From a virus, in IMG/VR virus record IMGVR_UViG_3300034117_001294, positions 164,850 to 228,849 of that record: a stretch of DNA of 64,000 nucleotides, one strand, 5' to 3'. Made by a program: the position numbers and the translations under genes. The notes beneath the pieces were generated by a model. That model had not been told where the DNA came from. It worked only from the letters and a program-made list of their open reading frames with translations, and did no database searches. Numbering within the stretch: position 1 is the first letter of the stretch; every line of letters begins with the position of its first letter. This document shows, one piece after another, positions 57,401 through 64,000 of this stretch.

Positions 57401-60400
57401 TTCAGGAATAGTAATCTTGTTTTTAACCCAATAATAATAGACATTACTAAACGAGTTAGAAACAGGATTCCAAATTTGTTTTACAGAAATGACTGAATTG
57501 TCAATAAATTTAGGCTGGCCGCTAATGCCTTGTGCTAGTCCTTCGTTAGTGTCAGCAATAGCACTCCACTGGCTAGGAAGAGAAGATGTTCTTACCCACT
57601 CGTATACATCGATCATTGATCCAGGGAATAAAGTATTCCAACTATTTCTACGGAATTCTAACTCACCTTGCTCATACCAAACATATTTGACTGAGCTCAG
57701 ATCCCACCATAATTTTCCAACGTGTTCGTCTAACCAGTTATTGTTAGTGTTAGTCACAACACCGCTAACACCTATAGAATAAACCGCAGGATCAAATAAA
57801 GACTTATAAGAAAGTTCTTGATCTGCAAAGCCAGAGATCTTACCTTTTAAGGGATCTATAATTTCTAAATAATCAACCACTGACTGATCTTTTGTGTTGA
57901 TAGTTTTAACTGTTTTAATTGAGCTTAGGTCAACAAGGTCTTCCTCAGATCTAATAAGTTTCCAGCTGTTCAATGAATCAGATTTAGCTGTATAAAAATA
58001 TAAAGCACCAATCTGAGCCTGTTGCCTATCTAAGCCAGGTGCACCTACTACAACACCGGAGTTGTGTACATGTACACTATTTCCGTATAGTTGGCCAGCA
58101 ATTGATAACTGATTGAAAAGTTCTTCACCAAAAATGTATTTTTCATTTTCTTTTACAAAGGTAAAGACTGCACCAGAATTCTTAATTACAGAATAAAAAT
58201 TAGTTGTATCAGAATCAAACGTAGTGTTTGATGGTTTTGGATTACTATTAGGATCTAGTACATATTTTTCTCTGCCAGTAAGTGCAGAAGTATAGCTGTC
58301 AAATGTAGCAAAAGGTCTGTGACTTGCACCTGCCGAAGATACTACTAACGTTTTATTGTCCGGGGACAATTCCATGGTACTACCAAAATCATAACCATTA
58401 TTTAAATAAGGATTATCAATAACTTGCTCTACTACATATTGCCCGCTGGTTAATTTCATTGCAATAACTTTACCCGAACGAGTAGTTTTATCACTTGCTT
58501 TAGTTGCAGAAATAAACAAATAGTCTCCGGATTCACTCATTACTATGCTTTCGCCAAACCCGGTTCCGGGTCCTGCAATACCAATAAATGCATCATCTAA
58601 AGAAGTAATTGTCTGGACATTAGTGTAAGTTCCAGAGACTGCACGTGAGTAAACAAAAACTGCACCAGTTGAAGTAGACCATCCGGGGGCCGCTACTGCA
58701 ATTTTAGTACCAGCAGCATTGCCAGTAATTGCATTACCAAATTTACTGTTAGCAGTTAGTCCGCTAACTGCAATCCTTGCATTTGTATCTGCACTAGCTG
58801 CAATACTGACAGAACTGGTAGTTACATTCAATACAGAATAATGGACCGCACCAGTGCCATCGTGATCAGGACTTGAAACAAATAGTACCTTAGAGGTTGA
58901 AGAAATACTTCCAACATGCATAGCATGTCCAAAGTTTGCACCGGACTGCGGCTGAGGGCTGCTAATTGCTGCATTAAATAAAATTTCATCGTTGTCAAAA
59001 TCAATTCTAGCTATTCTAACAAATCCTTGTTCTAAAAAGTTTGATGTTGCAGTAGTTAAGTTAACTGTGCTGAATTTGTTAGTTGCAGTAACTTGTCGAA
59101 TATACGAAGTGCCCGGTGATCCGATAAAAACTAAATCATTATCGTCGTCAAATTTAACTGATTGCCCAAATAAAGAAGTATTAGTTCCTGTGAAGTACGT
59201 GTCTGATATAGAAATATTTGGGTACACTGCACTAGAGAATAAAGCCTGTCCACTATTGATTTTGTAGGTATAAACTTTTCCAAAATCTAGCGAGCGGCCA
59301 TCGGCTGAGTAGTAAAAATTAGGAGAACTGGTTACTAGTTTTGTTCCTGCAGAGTTGCCTGCAACTTTATAACCATACTGTTGATTCTGTCCTAGTGTGT
59401 AGGCAACATAAGGAGATTTAAATTCTGTTGAGGCAAAATTATCTGTCTTTTGATACACTGCCCATTTACCCAGTCGATCATCTACCCATATCTTTTCATC
59501 AACTCCAATCTTATCAAGTAATATAGAATTTTCTAAATCGTCAAACTGTCCGAGTCTTGAGCTGACAAATTTAAACAACAATCCTATTGCTGGAGAAAAC
59601 GGAGTTGTTAATGTTGTAAGAACAGACGAAACCACAAACTGATTAAGTTCTATAATTTGATCTACTGTGTACACTCCGTCAACTTGACCGTCAAACTGAC
59701 TGATACTGACAATATCGCCAATGGCTAAATTATGTCTAAAATCAGTTGTTACTAGTAAACTAGACCCTGGAGAGTAGACATCTACATCTACAATTCTTGT
59801 AGAAATCTGAGTATATCTGTAGATATCCCAGTTGCCGTTAGGTAGGAATCCAACCCACACAGTGTCTCCATCTTTTAGACTTCTGTTATTAGCAATGTCA
59901 AGGAGACTGTCTTTGTTAAAGGCAGTAGCCGTAACATCATCAAGTCTAGCATAACCAGCAGTTGGTAAGATAGCTACACTGTCAGAAAGGGCAGTGCTAG
60001 TTGTTTTAAAAGGTGTACTAGAGTAATCACTCGTTTTAATAGCAATATTTTCAGGAGTCTGATAGCTTATAAACTCACTGTATATGATTGGTTCAGTTTC
60101 AACAAATTTAACAATTTGTGGATTCTCTTTGAATTGCAATTCATTTAAAGTAAGCTCCAATGTTTCGTTAGTAGGGAATGACCCATAGTTACCAATCCTA
60201 AATGCCCAGTCTTCGTAGAAATCTACAAATCCGCCTTGAGAAATAATACTGGCTTTGGCCAATTTGCTAATTGTATTTCTAGTACCTTTTTCTTTAATAT
60301 AACCTTGATAGAATTTATACTGACTTGTTGCGTTAGTAAAAATGTTATCAAGATAACTTCTTGGACTATATCCAACAAGGTGTTGTGCAAGACTTTGTTG

Positions 60401-63400
60401 GGTTGCATCAAAGTTATCAATATCAAGACTGTAAAAATCTTCAAACTGACCAATTTTGTAATCAAAGTTAGGAAGAAGTTCTGCTACAGGTTTTTCTCCT
60501 AGCACAGACCATTCGTTAAAATTAAATTCAGCTGCACCTAAAACTTTTGAAATTGCAGAATAATAATTGCCTGCATAGAATACCACATCACCTGTGGAAT
60601 AATCTGTAAATTTTTCCCAAGTAGAAATTTGTGCTTCGTCATATATGAAGCCGGGACTAAACATGTCGCCATTCCAGCCGCCAGTAATAAAGCCCATTAA
60701 CTTAATTCTACGTTGCTTATATCCAGTCTCTGGTTCGTAGATCACATCATTGAACAAAGTAGAATTATTCAATACCAAGGTATGTTCTTTTTGTACTAGA
60801 TTTAGTCTTGCAAAGAAAATCCCGTCAGTGGTATTCACCGTTCTAATTGTAAAAACGTTTTCGTCTCTTGAAGTAGAAATAGACTTGTTAGAAAGCACAG
60901 TACCGTCTGCTTTTAAAACACTATAGTCATAAAATGCATTAGTTAATCCGTCAACTACTGCGGTTGTATCTTCAAATTTAACACCGTTTGCAAAAGGACT
61001 CAAAGTAATTACACTGCCGACTGACCACTTTTGGGTAGTCCAATATAACATTTCTTTAGAGCTAAATGTCCAATCTAAAATTTCTGTAAGGTCTTTGTTG
61101 TACTCATCAAAAACAAATCCTTGACTTTCAAGCCACTTGCTATAACCTAATAGAACTGCATGGATATCTTCAGGGTTCTCATACTCAATACCGTAAGGAA
61201 TTTCTGTAATTGTTGAACTAAATTTAGAAGGGCGGCGTACTGATACTCCGCCTATAACTGGCAATGCCGGAAGTGGTTGGAATTTAGCAGAGTCAAATGC
61301 TGCTCCGGAATTGTGACCCATCTTTACTCGATAGAATCCACCTAAATATCTAACTACTTGCCCTTGTTTGTAATATCTATATCCAGAATTTGTACTAACT
61401 GATGTAGTATCAAGCCCGGTCATAGGATTTGCACTAGAAGCCGCCCAGTCTACATATGCTTCTGATTTTCCGCCTACTGTAATTGCAGGATCAGTTGCTG
61501 TGAAATTTGGCATCAAGCAATTGAAGTAAGGATTCTTTGTATCGTATCCTCTAATAGAGTAGCCCTTTTCTGTTCGTTGGACAATAACTCCACTAATTCC
61601 TAAACTTTTAACTGGACTACTTTTGTCTAAAAATATCTCGTGATCTTCGTTAACTAATGCAACTCCGGTGCTAACACTGTTAGGACTTACACTGTCTACA
61701 ATAACTTTAAATTTTTCTTTATTAACAAATCCGCCCAATTTATGACTTAGTTTAAAGGAAATAAAATTCAATTCAGATTTAAGTTCAGATAGATACTTTC
61801 TGTTTTTTTGTTTACCTGCTTCGATTAAAAACACACTGTACCCAGCGGCAAGAGTATCCTGATCGTCAAGAACATCTTGATATAATTTAAGAATATCAAA
61901 GCTGACAAATTCTTTATTTTCACCGTAGCCGTATTGTCCTGCAAGATTTTTTGTTATTCGACTAGTGTCAAATAGCATAGCTGCATAACTAGCAGGTTGA
62001 GCTAAAGACATTAAAATCTGTACAGCAAAAGGATACAAAGCACTTCTTCTCCAAGCAGCTTCAACTGGAGCAATATCCCCAAATTTCCAATTATCGGTTG
62101 TGCTAAGATAATCTAGTCCAGTAGCAATACTAGCTGATGCCGGGTCTAAAAGATTTCCGTTATCGTCAACTGGTAGTATTCTAGACAATCCTGTTCTAAT
62201 ATATTTTGTATTAACTGTGGAATTGTTAGGCTCTCTAATAAAACCTTTTTCAATATCATCCCATAAAATAGTATTGCCTTTGGTATACGGTGCAGGTCCG
62301 TATGCATCAATCCACCATTTAGGCATAATAGGAAAACCTAACATTTCCCAAGGGTGAGTGTGAGGGCGATCTGTATCAAAGAAATATTTGTAGATACCTC
62401 TCCAGTTACCAGGAAGTGGCAATTTAGTAACTAAATCTTTGCCTGTTTTATAGTTCCAAGTTTTTCTATCTTCAGTAGCAGTAGTGTTAAAGGAATAATT
62501 AAATCCGTAGAAAGCATCCCACTTTAAAAATTCTCTAGAAAGAATATCATTAACTTCTTTAAGGTTATATTTGTTAGTTCTAAACGCACCCGGAAGAATA
62601 CTATTGATGTCTAGTAATTCAGGATTGTAATTAATCTTAATATTATTAAAGACTCGTTTTTCAAATTCTAAAATTATATCATCTCGATAGTCATCAAAGG
62701 CCAGCATAATACTGCCGTCATGTCCTTGAATAACATTTCTAGCTTCGCCTGCAAAAGTGTCATCAAGATAAATCTTAGGTTCAAATTTAGGATATAGCCC
62801 TAACTTAGTTGGCGTAGGCGGTACATAGCACCCCCTAGTACTAGGATAATCATTAACAGTAATAACGTCTCCCTTGACTAAATCAATTTTGATATTGACT
62901 GATGAATCAACTAGATCAAATTCATATTCAGATCCGTGAACTAATTGTACTACGTTACCAGCAGTGTCTGTTCTGTATACTACAACAGACCTCAAAGACA
63001 ATTCAGTTAAATTAAATGTTGACGCTAATGAATAATTTTTATTCCTGCTGTCGGTTACAGGATACGATCTAGAAACTAAATCAGTACCGTAGGCAACCAT
63101 ATCAGTTAGTGCATAAGGAAAAGATACTTCTTTATTCACATTCATATTGTATAATGCAATATCTAATGCTTTCGCCGAAGTATAATTACCTTTAAGTTTT
63201 GTAATTTGATCAATCAACCCTAATTTAAATTGATTGTAATGTTGTGCTACTGTTCTTGTTGCAGACAATAAATTATATTTGTCGTTGGCAATGAAATATG
63301 CAGCAAATGCAAGAGGATTTTTGTTGCAGATTAATCTAGTGCCGTAACTAGGCAATTGATCAATATCTCTAATATTGCTAGTCCCTGGGAAACTTCCAAC

Positions 63401-64000
63401 GAAGTTAGGATGTCTATCAATCATAGTCTTAACGTGATCAGACAATTCAGAAAGGGTAAATTGAGAAATGGGTCCGTTTAATGGATTATTAGTAAATCCT
63501 AAAGAGGTTTCGTATGCACCTGTTAGACTGGGCTTTCCAGTCCCTTTAACTTTAAGAAGTACCCTGTCTCCGACTGTTACTGGATTTTTAAAAACTACAA
63601 AATATCTTCTACCAGATGCATATAATGTATACTCGTCCAATAAAACTTTTTTATCTTCGTTGACGAATACATCTACTTCAATATTTTGATATCCGGCGTT
63701 TTCAACCGCAGTAATTTCCAATTCAGTAATTACAGAATCTGCAACTGTGTATTGAATAATAGGAATTTGATATCCGGCAGATTCTGTCCACACATTGATA
63801 TAAACGGAGTCGTTTCTATTAACGTTCCTTTTTATAAAGCCGTTGGACACCGGAACTGAGTAAGAATTGTTGCCGTCGACAACAAAATTAACATCAGTCA
63901 TGAAATAATTTTCAAACAAATAATATGCTTGATTAGAAATATTTTTGTATTTTAAAGAAAATCCTAATACAGAATCTGCAACGCCAGTGCCGATACTATA
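51407..64000 (-). CDS. Giant virion structural protein, start outside window (at least 4197 codons)
   Basis: The frame stays open from the right edge (64000) to the stop at 51407; a TTG at 63919 and an ATG at 63901 are possible internal starts but the sequence before them ([20 protein letters not shown]) reads as protein, so the gene continues beyond the window. Roughly residues 1550-1920 from the edge carry FG-GAP-like repeats ([20 protein letters not shown]). About 3350-3520 is a nidogen-like domain ([15 protein letters not shown]). Heads the fibre operon; a baseplate or long fibre scaffold is likely. No protease or lysozyme motif seen. Confidence 0.88.
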   Translation of the reverse strand, partial: YSIGTGVADSVLGFSLKYKNISNQAYYLFENYFMTDVNFVVDGNNSYSVPVSNGFIKRNVNRNDSVYINVWTESAGYQIPIIQYTVADSVITELEITAVENAGYQNIEVDVFVNEDKKVLLDEYTLYASGRRYFVVFKNPVTVGDRVLLKVKGTGKPSLTGAYETSLGFTNNPLNGPISQFTLSELSDHVKTMIDRHPNFVGSFPGTSNIRDIDQLPSYGTRLICNKNPLAFAAYFIANDKYNLLSATRTVAQHYNQFKLGLIDQITKLKGNYTSAKALDIALYNMNVNKEVSFPYALTDMVAYGTDLVSRSYPVTDSRNKNYSLASTFNLTELSLRSVVVYRTDTAGNVVQLVHGSEYEFDLVDSSVNIKIDLVKGDVITVNDYPSTRGCYVPPTPTKLGLYPKFEPKIYLDDTFAGEARNVIQGHDGSIMLAFDDYRDDIILEFEKRVFNNIKINYNPELLDINSILPGAFRTNKYNLKEVNDILSREFLKWDAFYGFNYSFNTTATEDRKTWNYKTGKDLVTKLPLPGNWRGIYKYFFDTDRPHTHPWEMLGFPIMPKWWIDAYGPAPYTKGNTILWDDIEKGFIREPNNSTVNTKYIRTGLSRILPVDDNGNLLDPASASIATGLDYLSTTDNWKFGDIAPVEAAWRRSALYPFAVQILMSLAQPASYAAMLFDTSRITKNLAGQYGYGENKEFVSFDILKLYQDVLDDQDTLAAGYSVFLIEAGKQKNRKYLSELKSELNFISFKLSHKLGGFVNKEKFKVIVDSVSPNSVSTGVALVNEDHEIFLDKSSPVKSLGISGVIVQRTEKGYSIRGYDTKNPYFNCLMPNFTATDPAITVGGKSEAYVDWAASSANPMTGLDTTSVSTNSGYRYYKQGQVVRYLGGFYRVKMGHNSGAAFDSAKFQPLPALPVIGGVSVRRPSKFSSTITEIPYGIEYENPEDIHAVLLGYSKWLESQGFVFDEYNKDLTEILDWTFSSKEMLYWTTQKWSVGSVITLSPFANGVKFEDTTAVVDGLTNAFYDYSVLKADGTVLSNKSISTSRDENVFTIRTVNTTDGIFFARLNLVQKEHTLVLNNSTLFNDVIYEPETGYKQRRIKLMGFITGGWNGDMFSPGFIYDEAQISTWEKFTDYSTGDVVFYAGNYYSAISKVLGAAEFNFNEWSVLGEKPVAELLPNFDYKIGQFEDFYSLDIDNFDATQQSLAQHLVGYSPRSYLDNIFTNATSQYKFYQGYIKEKGTRNTISKLAKASIISQGGFVDFYEDWAFRIGNYGSFPTNETLELTLNELQFKENPQIVKFVETEPIIYSEFISYQTPENIAIKTSDYSSTPFKTTSTALSDSVAILPTAGYARLDDVTATAFNKDSLLDIANNRSLKDGDTVWVGFLPNGNWDIYRYTQISTRIVDVDVYSPGSSLLVTTDFRHNLAIGDIVSISQFDGQVDGVYTVDQIIELNQFVVSSVLTTLTTPFSPAIGLLFKFVSSRLGQFDDLENSILLDKIGVDEKIWVDDRLGKWAVYQKTDNFASTEFKSPYVAYTLGQNQQYGYKVAGNSAGTKLVTSSPNFYYSADGRSLDFGKVYTYKINSGQALFSSAVYPNISISDTYFTGTNTSLFGQSVKFDDDNDLVFIGSPGTSYIRQVTATNKFSTVNLTTATSNFLEQGFVRIARIDFDNDEILFNAAISSPQPQSGANFGHAMHVGSISSTSKVLFVSSPDHDGTGAVHYSVLNVTTSSVSIAASADTNARIAVSGLTANSKFGNAITGNAAGTKIAVAAPGWSTSTGAVFVYSRAVSGTYTNVQTITSLDDAFIGIAGPGTGFGESIVMSESGDYLFISATKASDKTTRSGKVIAMKLTSGQYVVEQVIDNPYLNNGYDFGSTMELSPDNKTLVVSSAGASHRPFATFDSYTSALTGREKYVLDPNSNPKPSNTTFDSDTTNFYSVIKNSGAVFTFVKENEKYIFGEELFNQLSIAGQLYGNSVHVHNSGVVVGAPGLDRQQAQIGALYFYTAKSDSLNSWKLIRSEEDLVDLSSIKTVKTINTKDQSVVDYLEIIDPLKGKISGFADQELSYKSLFDPAVYSIGVSGVVTNTNNNWLDEHVGKLWWDLSSVKYVWYEQGELEFRRNSWNTLFPGSMIDVYEWVRTSSLPSQWSAIADTNEGLAQGISGQPKFIDNSVISVKQIWNPVSNSFSNVYYYWVKNKITIPEGASRRLSAYDVASLIADPKAKGVKFASMIANNAFMLTNMGSSIIGTDINLSIDIDTTGKEINKHTEWLLLQDGNASSVPNTLMIRKLIDSLLGKDTAGNSVPDTMLSDRLKYGIEFRPRQSMFKDRIGALRTLVEYTNTVLKNNNIVDSVNFTKFNAKDEIPNQVLGTYDVLVEDLIERDFAVSTRNLKRAELTCQVRNGKIISVTIINPGFGHGTLEKVLVNSNQEAVNYVGPTVAIDGNGSDAKIVTEVNIVGEIVKVTVVNPGKNYTASPTLTVRPFTVIVRTDDTVNGRWSRYEWEYDLKVFLRKYTQSYDTANFWKYIDWVDTTYNPAQDILATIDAPYQLASVSSIPAGNYVKVRNGGDGRYIILRKRLSTAGVGTYNGSFDLIYQENGTIKLDESIWNYKASVYGWDQVSGWDQTSWDQNPAKETENIIYGLLEDVFVGPLKVYYNRLFFKLIKYALSEQKFLDWAFKTSFINVYNHAGSLDQRPVYKLNNESYYQEYINETKPYHTKIRNFTNNYTATDVTSAVITDFDLPSVYSPSQGRFIPVTFGRAELNTYPWKSWLQSYSYSVNAIDVYDGGSGYELQPLVEITPQPGDTTGTGAKAIAYIALGKVSQIVVTDSGSGYTATPIVKLIGGGPTTLIPARVSVRITNGAVRSNSITMKFDRVSGYNEITTATAFDSYTATGASREFDLTWAPSPDKNNITVKVDGIRVLSGDYTVEKYSEKFNGYSKQYGKIVLADIPKKLSKITIEYKKDHSLYHAVDRIRDYYAPVSGMPGNTATMLMNGLEYPGVTIDTLPFEVSKGWDTTLFGDSNWDDFIPEVGAYETKGPRVTATVAATTSISAGSVLYFTLATNKDITGVRIGSTVTIATVIYTVTSSTIDTANMTRWVLQLGAPVGVTPGASLSFVNPNPLVYTLPFVPTLGQGYNAYIKYSGTNNFVRIDTTATAFVGNGYVSTITVPAIYNSNDRVLFRSTSSDGSLPVVDLDLDTYINPNGATSPGWYYDNINGMMVPTKSDDLEDINIDGDKLISANNSYGPEENLPGRVSDSLGINVYTYPTAGAALMINKKYFKDAFTSRYPIGFTPPSNESVEVMLNNRLLSYGVDYILDYQTNEVVFLADPYAGIRGPYFNPSDVLPRRQGTVIESNAGDDTFTGPYPLGFSWNMFGTLYNEVYVGTNGYLTFGAGDSQWTPLVLGQLIAPAIYIEYCDLWQDYGINPSTGLRNTPLSTGETPGLFLSGGEVGNFVYWRLRFQGSHYNQRTSTTTVPAYQFEVTLYSDGTNQYIEMIYENTWRGANFNGDQGFITGVALGRSGSTPGTGILVDDANIQNNTSHVFYSTSNGGNWQYAGRGSFDPFKNQNPDPELLSITTMSVGGKNLLEKASVPITYASGQKVFDFASSFADIKSSYVTINGVKRTDYALSGLVKGTSGRVKLTFDTNLAIGDTLQVWFFASDHKAFSEIKEQIIAATSSTTVFTLTSPPGNIQPFHSQLIVERNGVRLSPPDTVYYSAANGVRTFSLDQHIDYPQGLPDRAKLEVYVNGIRRDFDTTVRLNQDENLVEFNTQVLNNSDVVAITLLRDHDYYVTGSTLTLTDRVDVASSSTIKVTTFNNHDNSLFRRERFNGNYAGIFKLSRTVVNSNYVWVEVNGRPITRETEFKIGSDNRTVILNEQYKLKSTDTVVIMSVVDQTSEALVGYRIFRDNLGRTHYKRISQENSTQLAADLLPTDTSITVEDADVLTLPNHNNNRPGVILIDGERIEFYKVEGNKLSWLRRGTLGTGIKSLHKESSIVLDQGPEQNIPVVEYKKQDKFTINSTTNTVLTLTNIVFDGGVINSYNHVDVVYQGRVLRKPLSDTFTSLFNNGVKVVKNTTSTYRTTDVSVAYDSGETNSYNTASTVLLAAEYSITTATNTINLNFTPRVGSELKVIQTVSQESGIEYSDIHSRNVEQVKFLLERPSFLPDKYYYGQNTATDQYLILEFGDTLDSETGDPLIGS

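Noticed and set aside
60223-60502. Short reading frames on both strands inside the giant gene
   Set aside because: They overlap the giant frame fully, are low in complexity and lack ribosome sites.
1-64000. Signs of lysogeny, tRNA genes or insertion sequences
   Set aside because: No integrase, excisionase, repressor, transposase, att-like duplication or cloverleaf could be found by reading both strands.

Overview
This window looks like part of a large lytic T4-like (myovirus-type) bacteriophage genome, AT-rich and very densely coded. The evidence is a T4-type replication set (family B DNA polymerase like gp43, sliding clamp like gp45, clamp loader like gp44, RNase H/flap nuclease, DsbA-like DNA-binding protein), PhoH, a GH19 endolysin with spanin-like genes, T4-late-type promoter boxes and a long run of tail-fibre genes. 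No integrase, repressor, tRNA, CRISPR array or insertion sequence was seen. The strong TTGACA-17-TATAAT promoters fit a Gram-negative host using a normal housekeeping sigma factor; the inner-membrane and lipoprotein spanin pair also points to a Gram-negative host. Neither host nor taxon can be fixed from the sequence alone.

Layout. 1-4498 (+): small accessory genes, a nucleotidyltransferase, a metallophosphoesterase and the clamp loader, ending in a bidirectional terminator. 4576-5316 (-): phoH with a TTG start. 5425-9460 (+): two unknown, probably late genes, then a lysis cassette (GH19 endolysin, i-spanin, lipoprotein, membrane protein, holin-like). 9513-13774 (+): a protein-quality operon (DnaJ, peptide deformylase, ClpA-like unfoldase). 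13796-21744 (+): a cluster whose proteins mostly begin with short peptides resembling the T4 capsid-targeting sequence; it includes a 1602-residue multi-enzyme protein (nucleotidyltransferase, LysM, T4-type lysozyme) and a metalloprotease. I infer these are internal head proteins delivered with the DNA. 21746-26890 (+): DsbA-like protein, DNA polymerase and sliding clamp. 26871-35961 (+): a TGT/DpdA-like DNA base exchanger, glycosyltransferase, UDP-sugar dehydrogenase fragment, FolE, MazG-like protein, QueE and RNase H. 36005-41086 (+): small genes plus a MoxR ATPase and a VWA metallopeptidase-like partner. 41108-64000 (-): seven virion fibre genes read right to left, including a collagen-like fibre with a cupredoxin-like tip and a giant structural protein of at least 4197 codons that runs off the right edge.

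How the parts work together. FolE and QueE make 7-deazaguanine precursors that the DpdA-like enzyme could insert into phage DNA, protecting it from restriction; QueD and QueC are not in the window and would have to lie elsewhere in the genome or come from the host. Six consensus sigma70-type promoters, all with 17-nt spacers, drive the replication, nucleotide and protein-quality operons. TATAAATA-like boxes precede lysis and putative virion genes. Two tandem RNA hairpins with near-identical 8-nt loops sit directly before the DNA polymerase ribosome-binding site, a likely translational operator. There is no gene-free stretch over 300 bases.
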